From: Streptomyces roseochromogenus subsp. oscitans DS 12.976 | GTDB taxonomy: Bacteria > Actinomycetota > Actinomycetes > Streptomycetales > Streptomycetaceae | Assembly (NCBI RefSeq): GCF_000497445.1 | Contig: NZ_CM002285.1 | Span: forward strand, 8,862,071-8,896,110 | Direction of reading: 5' to 3' | DNA: 34,040 nucleotides | In this document: in pieces, positions 15,875 to 23,535 of the stretch | Position numbering within the stretch: position 1 is the first letter of the stretch | How the letters are laid out: each line of letters begins with the position of its first letter | Translations under genes and position numbers: made by a program | The notes under the pieces: generated by a model | The model's database searches: none | Seen by the model: the letters and a program-made list of their open reading frames with translations, nothing else | Told to the model about the DNA's origin: nothing

Positions 15875-17074
15875 TCAGCTCAGCGGATCCAGCGTCAGAT
15901 ACGCCTGCTGCGGTCCGCCGTCGTGGACCAGCGACTCCTGGTTCCCGACGTCGTCGAAGGCGAACGCGTAGGCCTTCCCGTCGGCCATCTCGGCGTGAAC
16001 GGCACGCGCGTACTGGTTCGTCACGGCGTCCTGGTAGAAGCCGGTCGTCGTGGTGTCCGGCTGATGGGCGTTGATCAGCAGCGTCGAGCGGTTGAAACCC
16101 GCGCACAGGGTGCGGGAGACGGGGCCGCGGACGTTGTCGTTGGGCGCGTCGAGCAGCTTGTGGCAGCCGAAGACGCTGTCCGCGTCGGGCTTCTGGAAGC
16201 TGGTGACGACCGCGCCCGAGGCGTCGGTGAAGTTCATGACGCCGCCCGAGACCCGGCCGTAGTACTTGGTGTCCGGCTGGTCGGCGAACGGCGTCACGGT
16301 CAGCGTCGACGTCGTGTACTTCTGCCAGACCCGGTTGACGTAGTCGTCCATCACGTTCGCCGGCAGGGCGCCGGTCTCCACGCCGTACAGCGGCGAGAGC
16401 GCGCGCAGCACCGTGCCGTCGGAGCGGGTCTGGATCAGCCCTGACCAGCCGCCCGACTGGCCGCGCAGCGCGTTGAAGAACCCCGTGTAGCCACCGGACT
16501 TCAGATGCCCGGTGGTGCTCACACCGCCGTCGGAGCGCCGCACCCCGACCGCGTACGGCGCCGAGAACATGTCCACCTGGGTGCTGTTCAGCCACAGCCC
16601 GGCGTCGTTGAGCGTGTACTCGGACCAGTTGAAGAGGGTGTTCCGGTTGGGGTCGGAGGGGTTCTGCACGGCGGGCTGCACCAGGCCGCCGGTGGCCAGC
16701 CGGAAGTCGAGCCTCTGGCCGTAGGAGAAGTAGATCCGGCCGGAGAACTTCGGTATCCGGATCGTCTTCGACTGTCCGGGTGCCGGACCGTCGATCGCCG
16801 CGTCCGGAGCGGGAGTTGGGGGGTTGCCGCCCGCCGGCCAGGCGTGGAAGGCGCCGTTTGCGTCGGCCCAGCCCTGCGTCCCGGAGGACAGCTGGGTGCC
16901 GAGGTCGTAGACATAGACCGGTTCGGAGCGGCCCGAGTTGTTGGTGATCTGCAGCGGGATGGTGTCCGGTACGGCGGCACCGGCACGGTCCGGGGCGCCG
17001 AGCGCGAGCACTCCGCCGACCAGGGTCGCGGCGGCCGCCAGGGGCAGCGCCGGGCGTGTGCGTGTCTGAGGCAC
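15875..17074 (-). CDS. Secreted GH64 beta-1,3-glucanase
   Basis: A 399-aa exported glycoside hydrolase of family 64, the laminaripentaose-producing beta-1,3-glucanase fold with a thaumatin-like half. The signal peptide covers about residues 1-34. Family motifs include PLQITNNSGRSEPVYVYDLG, RIYFSYGQRLDFRL, FNWSEYTLNDAGLWLNSTQV and FGCHKLLDAPNDNVRG. The probable catalytic pair is E152 (NWSEY) and D168 (QVDMFS), matching Glu154 and Asp170 described for the Streptomyces matensis enzyme. It would attack fungal or algal beta-1,3-glucan outside the cell. The start is GTG with GGAGG upstream. A perfect palindromic LacI-type operator lies about 50 bp ahead, pointing to sugar-responsive repression. Confidence 0.92.
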   Translation of the reverse strand: MPQTRTRPALPLAAAATLVGGVLALGAPDRAGAAVPDTIPLQITNNSGRSEPVYVYDLGTQLSSGTQGWADANGAFHAWPAGGNPPTPAPDAAIDGPAPGQSKTIRIPKFSGRIYFSYGQRLDFRLATGGLVQPAVQNPSDPNRNTLFNWSEYTLNDAGLWLNSTQVDMFSAPYAVGVRRSDGGVSTTGHLKSGGYTGFFNALRGQSGGWSGLIQTRSDGTVLRALSPLYGVETGALPANVMDDYVNRVWQKYTTSTLTVTPFADQPDTKYYGRVSGGVMNFTDASGAVVTSFQKPDADSVFGCHKLLDAPNDNVRGPVSRTLCAGFNRSTLLINAHQPDTTTTGFYQDAVTNQYARAVHAEMADGKAYAFAFDDVGNQESLVHDGGPQQAYLTLDPLS

Positions 17075-17102
17075 TCTCTACCTCCGTGTGGGGTCGGGGT
17101 TG

Positions 17103-17120
17103 TACGGACGTTGGTCCGTA
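17103..17120. promoter_or_regulatory. Inverted repeat in the GH64 leader region
   Basis: TACGGAC-GTTG-GTCCGTA, a 7-bp inverted repeat between the LacI-type operator and the ribosome binding site of the GH64 gene. It could be a second operator half-pair or an mRNA hairpin in the 5' leader. The sequence alone does not decide. Confidence 0.4.
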
Positions 17121-17126
17121 CCTGTT

Positions 17127-17140
17127 TGAGAGCGCTCTCA
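17127..17140. promoter_or_regulatory. LacI-family operator upstream of GH64
   Basis: TGAGAGCGCTCTCA is a perfect 14-bp palindrome with the central CG typical of LacI-family operators. It is close to the CebR/CelR consensus TGGGAGCGCTCCCA used for cellulose genes. It lies 53 bp upstream of the GTG of the beta-1,3-glucanase gene. The change from GGG to GAG suggests recognition by a paralogue responding to a different oligosaccharide; that is inference. No intact LacI gene lies in the window. Confidence 0.75.
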
Positions 17141-17249
17141 GACTCGTGCCCGAGACGCGGGCATGTCAATGAGATGGACAAGGTGGCGTGAGGCGGTTTC
17201 GGGCCGGCGCCCGCCGTGAGCCGGACTCGGGCGGGCGCCGGGCCCGGCG

Positions 17250-18005
17250 TCAGAAGGTGCGCTTGAGCAGGTCCAGCAGCGCCGCCCAGTGCCGCTCGTC
17301 GGCCTCGCGGTTGTACGCGGGCGTGTCCGCCTGGGTGTAGCCGTGGTGGGCGCCGGGATAGACCTCGCAGGTGTGCCGGACGCCGGCCGCGGTCAGGGCC
17401 TCCTCGAAGCGCGCGATCTGCTCCGGGGGCAGCGACCGGTCGTTGTCGGCGTGCCCGAAGTACAGCTCCGCGGTGATGTCCGGGGCGCCCAGATGCGGGC
17501 TGGTCGGCTCGTCGGTGGCGAGGCCGCCGCCGTGGAACCCGGCCGCCGCCGCGACCCGGTCCGGATGCGCGGCCGCCGTCCACAGGGCCAGCCGGGCACC
17601 CATGCAGTAACCGGTCAGCGCGACCGGCCCGTCGGCGACCAGCGGGCTGTCGGCCAGCCAGCCCAGATAGGCGCTCGCGTCCCGCGCGACCAGGTCCGGC
17701 GTCAGCGAGGACACGACCGGGCCGAGCCGCTCCCAGAGGGTCGGATCGGCACCCGGGTCGATGAACGCCGGCAGATCGACGACCGGGGTCCGGCCGAGGC
17801 GGTAGAACACGTTCGGCACCAGCACGGTGTAGCCGGCGGCGGCCAGCCGGTCGGCCATCGACCTCAGATGCGGACGCAGTCCGTAGGCGTCCTGGTAGAA
17901 CAGCACACCCGGACGTGGGTGTCCGTCGGCGGCATGGGCGACGTAGGCGTCGGCGATGCCGTCCCCGGTCCGGATGTCGACATCGTTTCCCTGAACATCG
18001 GTCAT
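17250..18005 (-). CDS. Dienelactone hydrolase family protein
   Basis: A 251-aa alpha/beta hydrolase. The dienelactone-hydrolase triad is visible: Cys134 in GYCMGARLAL, an Asp in YFGHADNDRS (D187 or D189), and a His in GAHHGYTQ (H220 or H221). The N-terminal RPGVLFYQDAYGLRPHLR and AAGYTVLVPNVFYRLG match the family. DLHs open the lactone ring of dienelactones in chlorocatechol breakdown, but many actinobacterial members have unknown substrates and this one has no catabolic partners nearby. The ATG at 18005 has GGGAGGG ten bases upstream. Confidence 0.88.
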   Translation of the reverse strand: MTDVQGNDVDIRTGDGIADAYVAHAADGHPRPGVLFYQDAYGLRPHLRSMADRLAAAGYTVLVPNVFYRLGRTPVVDLPAFIDPGADPTLWERLGPVVSSLTPDLVARDASAYLGWLADSPLVADGPVALTGYCMGARLALWTAAAHPDRVAAAAGFHGGGLATDEPTSPHLGAPDITAELYFGHADNDRSLPPEQIARFEEALTAAGVRHTCEVYPGAHHGYTQADTPAYNREADERHWAALLDLLKRTF

Positions 18006-18130
18006 GGTGAGCAGACCCTCCCTTGGGGGATCGGCGTCGGGGTGGGGCTGGTCGGCCGGACCTCGACGCCATGGCTACGGCCCATGCTGTCACGCAAGAT
18101 CCGGAGCCTGGCGCCGGGTGTGCGGCGTGC

Positions 18131-18751
18131 TCACTCGAAGCGGCCGGTGTCACCGGCGCCCCGCCGTACGATCTCCGCCTCGCCGCCGGAGAAGTCCACG
18201 ACCGTCGTCGGCTCGGTGCCGCACTCGCCCGAGTCGACCACCGCGTCCACCACGTGGTCGAGCCGGTCCTTGATCTCCCAGCCCTGCGTCAGCGGCTCCG
18301 CCTCGTCCGGCAGCAACAGCGTGCTGGACAGCAGCGGCTCGCCCAGCTCCGCCAGCAGCGCCTGGGTGACCACGTGATCGGGGATGCGCACACCCACGGT
18401 CTTCTTCTTCGGGTGCAGCAGCTTGCGCGGTACCTCACGGGTGGCCGGGAGGATGAAGGTGTAACTGCCGGGCGTGGACGCCTTCACGGCGCGGAACACG
18501 TCGTTGTCCACCCGCACGAACTGGCCGAGCTGCGCGAAGTCCCGGCACATCAGCGTGAAGTGGTGCCGGTCGTCCAGATGGCGGATGGAGCGGATCCGGT
18601 CCATGCCGTCCCGGCTGCCCAGCCGGCAGCCCAGCGCGTAACAGGAGTCGGTCGGGTATGCGATGAGCGCTTCCGACCGCACCGCGTCGGCGATCTGGGC
18701 GATGCTGCGCGGCTGCGGGTTCTCGGGGTGCACGTCGAAGTACTTCGCCAC
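18131..18751 (-). CDS. Sua5/YciO/YrdC-family protein
   Basis: A 206-aa protein of the YciO branch of the Sua5/YrdC fold. Conserved stretches are IAYPTDSCYALGCRLGSRDG, IRHLDDRHHFTLMCRDFAQL, SYTFILPATREVPRKLLHPK, VGVRIPDHVVTQALL and a C-terminal TTVVDFSGGEAEIVRRGAGD. YrdC/Sua5 proteins make threonylcarbamoyl-AMP for the tRNA t6A modification; YciO relatives are usually extra copies with an uncertain role. The predicted start is GTG at 18751 with no ribosome binding site. CATAAGCT about 10-17 nt upstream could be a -10 element, so the message may be leaderless. Confidence 0.88.
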   Translation of the reverse strand: MAKYFDVHPENPQPRSIAQIADAVRSEALIAYPTDSCYALGCRLGSRDGMDRIRSIRHLDDRHHFTLMCRDFAQLGQFVRVDNDVFRAVKASTPGSYTFILPATREVPRKLLHPKKKTVGVRIPDHVVTQALLAELGEPLLSSTLLLPDEAEPLTQGWEIKDRLDHVVDAVVDSGECGTEPTTVVDFSGGEAEIVRRGAGDTGRFE

Positions 18752-18837
18752 CCGACGAGCTTATGCCGTCCCGGCCGCCACACGCGCCTCCATCCGCCCA
18801 TCCGCCCCCTGTGTCCACGGCTCCACCGTTGGGCCGT

Positions 18838-19136
18838 GTCCGGATCCGGCGTGCCCCAGCGGGACGTCGACCGCCTCGCCTCGGCGCCGGCCGACGCCCT
18901 GCCCACGCTGCACCGGGCCCTGGACGGGCGGGTCGTCCGCGACCCCCTCCATCCCGAGCCGCCCTGCTGATGAAGCCCGACAACGTCAGTGCGCTGGTTT
19001 CCCGGCTCACCGAGCAGGGGCTGCTGGAGCGCGGGCAGGACAGCGCCGACAAGCGGGTCGCCATCTCGCCAGGGGCTTGCCGGCGCTGACCGAGGGCGAG
19101 ATGGACGCGCTGGGCTCCGCCATCGGCGCCGGATGA
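18838..19136 (+). pseudogene. MarR-family regulator, internally deleted
   Basis: The sequence opens as a MarR N-terminus (VDRLASAPADALPTLHRALD, then GRVVRDPLHPEPP), hits a stop (TGA, 18967-18969), and resumes one frame over in the recognition helix and wing (LLMKPDNVSALVSRLTEQGL, LERGQDSADKRVAIS). After another gap it picks up TEGEMDALGSAIGA from the dimerisation helix. The first DNA-binding helices and most of the C-terminal dimer region are gone. It sits directly ahead of an MFS drug-efflux remnant, the usual pairing for a MarR repressor and its target. Confidence 0.7.
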
Positions 19137-19167
19137 CGCCCATTCAGGCGGGTGTGACCACTCGCCG

Positions 19168-19608
19168 TTGAGCCTCGCCTCGCCGCTCGTCGCGGCCCTC
19201 ACCGAACGCTTCGGTGCCCGTGTGCTGTCGGCCTCCTCCGGTGACATCGTCGGCAACGCGCCTGCACGCGACGGCGGGGTGGCCGGCGGCCTTCAGGCGA
19301 CCAGCCTGAAGATCGGCGGCGCGCCCGGTACGTCCGTGGTGGTCCCCGTCATCAGCGCCAGCGCGCGATGGGGGTGGCGCCCGTCCCCGGTGTGCCGGAC
19401 ATGCGCTCAGGGCGGCCGTGGTCGCGGGCGGTGACCGGGCGTTCAGGACGGCCCGCACGTCTCCGCGCTGGTCACCGGGGCGCTGTGCGCCGCCGCAGCC
19501 GCCGCAGCCGCCACCCGGATGCCGAAGCCCGGCCGGACGGTCCGGACTTGCCGCTCGGGACTTCCCGTGATTGCTACCCGGATGCGCATGAGTACTTTCC
19601 GGTCTCGT
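19168..19608 (+). pseudogene. DHA2-type MFS efflux pump, C-terminal remnant
   Basis: The frame starting at 19168 reads SLASPLVAALTERFGARVLS, then GNAPARDGGVAGGLQATSLK and IGGAPGTSVVVPVISAS. This is the membrane helix pair near the end of EmrB/QacA-like 14-helix pumps (consensus GNAPxxxAGVAGGLQxTxxxLGGxLGTSVLG). After a frameshift near 19365 another frame gives GVAPVPGVPDMRSG and then VSALVTGALCAAAAAAAATR, the last helix. About two thirds of the pump is absent. It is paired with the MarR remnant upstream. Confidence 0.6.
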
Positions 19609-19663
19609 GAGTACTTTCCGGACTCGCGTGATTTCGGATTCGCATGAGTACTTTCCGGATTCG
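19589..19663. repeat. TGAGTACTTTCCGG repeats
   Basis: TGAGTACTTTCCGG occurs three times (19589, 19608, 19645), each followed by a variant of (T/A)(C/T)TCG. A degenerate fourth copy starts at 19629 (TGATTTCGGATTCGCA). Starts are 19, 21 and 16 bp apart. The AT-rich units stand out in the GC-rich surroundings. They lie between the MFS remnant and the decayed PucR-like gene. Confidence 0.75.
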
Positions 19664-19836
19664 GGGGCATCCGATCCTGAGCCGTCCTGGGCACCCCCCG
19701 CTCCGGACGCGACGGATCCGCCGGCGTCCCACCCCCCCGGGGCGCCGGCGGAGCCATGTCCGGCCCCGCGAACGGGTCGTGTCGGGTAACGTGTGCGGAT
19801 CCGTAAGCCCAGGTCGACACGGAGACGCGCTGCCCC

Positions 19837-20734
19837 GCGGTGGACGAACACGTCATCGTCGTCGGCCCGGCCGCCGACGTGGGGGGAGCGGCTGCGGTCC
19901 CTCGTCGCCGACTGCCCCGGCACCTTCCTCGGCCGCAGCCCCCGCCAGCGCCTCGCCCTGACCGCCACCGCCTGCGGACAGGCCGTCAGCGCCCTCGCCG
20001 TGGCCCGTTTCAGGCCCGAACCGGGCCGCCGTTTACGCCGCCCGCACCCGCCCCGTACAGCTCATGGACCCCGCCGCGCTGCGGGCCTGGGCCGGCGTGG
20101 CGCCGCGGCTGCTGGACGCACTGCCGCACCATGTCGGCGCCGAACTGCTCGCCACCACCCGGCTCGCCCTCGAGTTGACCGCCGTGAACGCGGCCAAGGC
20201 GCCCGGCGTCAGCTGCAACATGGTCCGCGCCCGGATGGACCGGGTCGCCGCGCTGCTCGGCGCCGACTTCTCCCGGCTGGCCGTCCGAGCCGTCGCCCAC
20301 GTGGCCCTCAACGCCGAGGCCGCACACGGCTCGTACGACCCCCGCGGTGCACACTCGATCCGCCGGCCCGCTGTCAGCTGGCCGAGCTGCTGCGGACGAG
20401 CGCGCGCCACGCCTGGGCCGCGGGGATCGTCGGCCGCCTCGGCGACGACGGCCGGGACCTGCGCCGCACCCTGCGCGCCTGGACCGGCGCCGACGCGCAC
20501 GCCGAACACTCCGCCCAGGCGCTCGGCGTACACGCCCGGACCGTCCGGGAACACCTCCGGGCGGCCGAACCCGTCCTGGAACGCAGGCTGACGGCCGGCG
20601 GAACCGACCTGTACGAGGTCGTCCTCGCCCAGCTCGTCACCGGCGAGCTGCACGTTCCCGGCCTCGGCCGGGCGGCTGTACCCGCACCCGGCGCCGCGAA
20701 CCCGGATCAACCGGACGCGCCTGTGCACCGGTGA
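19837..20734 (+). pseudogene. PucR-like helix-turn-helix regulator with multiple frameshifts
   Basis: A GTG near 19837 opens as VDEHVIVVGPAADVG and breaks at a run of six G (19881-19886). Frame 2 continues with ERLRSLVADCPGTFLGRSPR. At about 20025-20060 it moves to frame 3: LMDPAALRAWAGVAPRLLDA, a first HTH at ALELTAVNAAKAPGVSCNMV, and LLGADFSRLAVRAVAHVAL. Near 20350 it returns to frame 2: QLAELLRTSARHAWAAGIVG, a PucR-type C-terminal HTH at HSAQALGVHARTVREHLRAA, and YEVVLAQLVTGEL. Each piece is well conserved but at least three shifts separate them. PucR-like proteins usually regulate catabolic or secondary-metabolic genes; the target is unknown. Confidence 0.65.
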
Positions 20735-20917
20735 GTGCCGTGCGGGCCGCTCCGGGCACCGGTGCACTACCCCGCGTCCGGCGACGCGCGTAGCCTCGGC
20801 ACTCCGCGGGGCACGACCGGAACGGGGGACCGGTCGCGGCCCCGCGCCCCGCCCGTCGGCGTGCCGAAGCCCTCCGCACGGGCTCCGCCGCGGCGGGAAT
20901 CCGGCTGAGCCGGTGCC

Positions 20918-22168
20918 TCAACCGGTGCGTGTCACGGGCAGGTTGTACACGTGCCCGGGAGAGATGATCTTCGTGATCGCCGCGCCGAGTACCGTGCTGG
21001 GCTCCCGGGAGCGGTAGTCGGTGTCGGTGTTGAGGAGCGCGACGAGCGTCGTCCGGGCCGACGGCAGATAGACGGTCAACGACTCGTAACCCGGCAGGGA
21101 GCCGTTGTGGCCGATCCACCCCTGCACGTCGAAGATGCCCAGGCCGTATCCGGCGCCCCTGATCGAGCCGGCCTGCGGAGTGATCAGCCGCTGCTTCTGG
21201 GTGGCGGCACTGACCATCGGCTTCCCGCCCGGGAATCGGCCCGTGGCCACCGTGGGCGCCCAGGTGCGCAGATCCCGCAGGTTCGAGATGATCGCGCCGG
21301 CCGCCCAGCCCCAGGACGGATTCCAGTCGGCAGCGTCGGCCTCCTTGCCGTTCGCCGTCTGCTCGGTGTAGCCCTGCGCGTGCGGGTTGGGGAACTCGTT
21401 GCCGGTCGGGAAGAGGGTGTGCTTCATACCGGCCGGATCGAGGATGTGCTGCCTGATGTAGTCCCCGAGGTGCTGCCCGCTCACCTTCTCCACCACCAGA
21501 CCCAGCAGGATCAGGTTGGTGTTGCAGTAAGAGAACTTCTGCCCCGGCTGGAACACCACCGGATGCTTGAAGGCGTAGGCGAGCAACTGCTCGGGCGTGA
21601 AGCTCCGTTGCGGGTCGGAGGTCAGCGCCTTGAAGAAGTCGGGATCGTCTGAGTAGTTGAACAGTCCGCTGCGCATCTCGGCCAGTTGGCGCAAGGTGAT
21701 CCGGTTCTCGTTGGGCACGCCGCCGATGTACTTGCCGACGGGGTCGTCCAGACCGACCTTCTTCTGGTCCACCAGCTGCAGCAGCGCCGTCACGGTGAAG
21801 GTCTTCGTCTCGCTGCCGACACGCATGAACATGTCCGGCGCCATCTTCTGACCGCTGCTCTTGTCGGCGACCCCGAACGAGCGGACGTAACTCGGCTGTC
21901 CCGGCGTCCAGATGCCGACGGTCACACCGGGCACGTTCGCCTCGCGCATCACCTTCCGTACGGCGGCGTCGAGTTGGCGTGCCACCTGCGACGTGAGCGG
22001 ACGGACGGCCGGCTTAGAGGGGGAGGGGCTCGGCGAGTCCGCGGTGAGCGCGGCCGGCAGGGCGGCGGGTGCCGCTCCCGCGCTCCCGGTGGTGAGCGGT
22101 ACCACCAGTGTTCCCGCCAGCACGGCGATCGTGGCCCCCCGGCGCAGACGTGCGGACGACATCGACAT
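20918..22168 (-). CDS. Secreted serine hydrolase (class C beta-lactamase/DD-peptidase fold)
   Basis: A 416-aa exported protein with a signal peptide (about 1-32) and a Pro/Ser-rich linker (SPSPSPSKPAVRP), followed by a penicillin-binding-protein-like catalytic domain. The three signature motifs are present: SETK (S119-K122, nucleophile and base), YCN (214-216) and HNG (354-356). The pattern fits streptomycete D-alanyl-D-alanine carboxypeptidases and related esterases (family S12) better than a true beta-lactamase. It probably acts on peptidoglycan peptides or D-amino-acid esters outside the membrane. The ATG at 22168 follows TGGAGTCAGCCC. Confidence 0.9.
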   Translation of the reverse strand: MSMSSARLRRGATIAVLAGTLVVPLTTGSAGAAPAALPAALTADSPSPSPSKPAVRPLTSQVARQLDAAVRKVMREANVPGVTVGIWTPGQPSYVRSFGVADKSSGQKMAPDMFMRVGSETKTFTVTALLQLVDQKKVGLDDPVGKYIGGVPNENRITLRQLAEMRSGLFNYSDDPDFFKALTSDPQRSFTPEQLLAYAFKHPVVFQPGQKFSYCNTNLILLGLVVEKVSGQHLGDYIRQHILDPAGMKHTLFPTGNEFPNPHAQGYTEQTANGKEADAADWNPSWGWAAGAIISNLRDLRTWAPTVATGRFPGGKPMVSAATQKQRLITPQAGSIRGAGYGLGIFDVQGWIGHNGSLPGYESLTVYLPSARTTLVALLNTDTDYRSREPSTVLGAAITKIISPGHVYNLPVTRTG

Positions 22169-22385
22169 GGGCTGACTCCAGGCACGTGACAGCCGAACGT
22201 GCGGTGAGCGGGACGGCGAAGCCCGGACCTTTCCAGCATAGGAGCGCTCACTACGCAGCGCCCGTCGGGCAAAGGGGCGGGCCCGGCTCACTCCCTGCCG
22301 GCGGGATGCTTGTCAGACGGATGGTGGGGCCGTTCGAGGGACGGCCTCACTCGACCCGGTGAGCCGACCGGGTGAGGGCGTAGCC

Positions 22386-22769
22386 ATGGCGGCTCACGCG
22401 CGTTGCCCCGGCATGAACCGCTTGGATGACCTGCCGAACCGCCTGGATCGGCCGGACCGGATCGAGCGCCGCGATCGGCCGGACCGGAGGGAACGGATCG
22501 ACCGTCTGGATCGGCCGGGCCGGATCGAGCGGCTGGATCTGCTGGATCGGCCGGACCGGATGCGCCAGACGGCCAGGCCGGTTCGGTCGGCGCCGGTGGA
22601 TCGGGCCGAGAAGGGCGATCGGGCCGAGCGGGCCGGGGAGCCGATCTATGTCCGGCTCGTCGCCGAGTGGCGGGCGCAGGGGCGGACCGTGCCCGCGGCG
22701 GCGGACGCGCTGCGGGCCGCTTTCCCCGGGCCCGCGACGGGTAACCGCGCCACGACCGAGCGCGCCTGA
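22386..22769 (+). CDS. Arg/Asp-rich repeat protein, function unknown
   Basis: From the ATG at 22386 (GAGGG seven bases upstream) this encodes 127 aa. The N-terminal half is a degenerate repeat built around RLDRPDRIERRDRPDRRERI, coming from a DNA motif GGATCGGCCGGACCGGA recurring between about 22445 and 22562. The C-terminal part, EPIYVRLVAEWRAQGRTVPA, is non-repetitive and resembles the ends of several streptomycete hypothetical proteins, which supports real coding. The charge pattern predicts a disordered or helical polyelectrolyte. An upstream GTG at 22359 would add nine residues. It converges on the next gene with a 4-nt gap. Confidence 0.5.
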   Translation: MAAHARCPGMNRLDDLPNRLDRPDRIERRDRPDRRERIDRLDRPGRIERLDLLDRPDRMRQTARPVRSAPVDRAEKGDRAERAGEPIYVRLVAEWRAQGRTVPAAADALRAAFPGPATGNRATTERA

Positions 22770-22773
22770 ACGG

Positions 22774-23241
22774 TCACCGCCCGCACAGCGGAGCGAGCAC
22801 GGCGAGGGCGCCGTCGGCCTGCCGCAGCGCCCCCGCCAGTGCGCCGGGCGAGTGCAGCGTGCCGGTGCCGTCGGGCGGTACGAGCCACTCCAGGAAACGC
22901 GCGGGGCGGTACGGCGGCGGTACGGCGACCCAGGCGCCCTTGGTCGCGTAGCGCAGGTCGGCGCCCTTCCAGCCCGCGGAAGGGTCCGGCGGCAGAAAGA
23001 ACCCGACGCGGCCGGCCGCCGTGTCGATCAAGGTCGGCCCCGGCACGGACATTCCGGGCCGCCACAGCAGGTCGAGGGTGAGCAGGCCCAGCCGGTCGGG
23101 CACGCTCAGCACGTCCCATAAGCGGCCCGCCTCCAGCAGCGCGATGCCCTTGCCGTGATCCCAGTCCCCTGTGCAGGCGCGCGGGTCCGCCGCAGCGGCG
23201 GCCAGCCACTCCACGCCCCGCACCCACATCCTGTTCGTCAT
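22774..23241 (-). CDS. Conserved actinobacterial protein of unknown function
   Basis: A 155-aa soluble protein starting MTNRMWVRGVEWLAAAAADP, with GGAGCGGCGG directly before the ATG. Recognisable segments are WDVLSVPDRLGLLTLDLLWR, PTLIDTAAGRVGFFLPPDPS and FLEWLVPPDGTGTLHSPGAL. These recall a family of small streptomycete proteins annotated as bifunctional DNA primase/polymerase-like, in which a shortened fold seems to have lost the polymerase residues. No catalytic motif could be assigned. An unusual AT-rich palindromic patch lies about 90 bp upstream (23327-23355). Confidence 0.6.
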   Translation of the reverse strand: MTNRMWVRGVEWLAAAAADPRACTGDWDHGKGIALLEAGRLWDVLSVPDRLGLLTLDLLWRPGMSVPGPTLIDTAAGRVGFFLPPDPSAGWKGADLRYATKGAWVAVPPPYRPARFLEWLVPPDGTGTLHSPGALAGALRQADGALAVLAPLCGR

Positions 23242-23326
23242 CCGCCGCTCCGGGTGTCCTCGCTCGCCCACGCTCGCCGCGGGAAAGGCCGTGGCCGGGC
23301 ACTTCCTGGGCCTGCACAGCAACCCG

Positions 23327-23355
23327 GCATATGCATGCTCGTAGATATCTCTACG
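23327..23355. promoter_or_regulatory. Cluster of overlapping palindromes
   Basis: Within 29 bp lie GCATATGC (23327-23334), ATGCAT, GCATGC and the 16-bp inverted repeat CGTAGA-TATC-TCTACG (23340-23355). The patch is markedly AT-rich for this genome. It lies 86 bp upstream of the minus-strand gene that starts at 23241 and is a plausible operator or promoter. The rest of 23242-23535 shows no gene that could be supported. Confidence 0.45.
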
Positions 23356-23535
23356 CGGCGGAAAGGGTGGCGCGCCCTGGCGTTTGAGTCGGGACGTTCG
23401 AACTCCGGTTGTGCATTCGTCACTTGGGGAGCGCGCCACCCGCGCTCGTGCGCGTGCTGTGCGCGGGCCGACCACCTCTACGGCCGGGTGCCGGCCCACC
23501 GCGTCCTGGGGGACGTGGGCTGATCGGCCGGGCGG

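Noticed and set aside
13299..16595. Very long open frame antisense to the M4 protease and GH64 region
   Set aside because: It is the GC-rich shadow of the real genes; the translation is low-complexity Gly/Val/Arg with no domain, while the sense frames carry complete catalytic motifs.
20735..20917. Terminator between the PucR-like remnant and the serine hydrolase
   Set aside because: Several short palindromes (GCACCGGTGC, CCGCCGCGGCGG) are present but none has a stem and loop strong enough to call.
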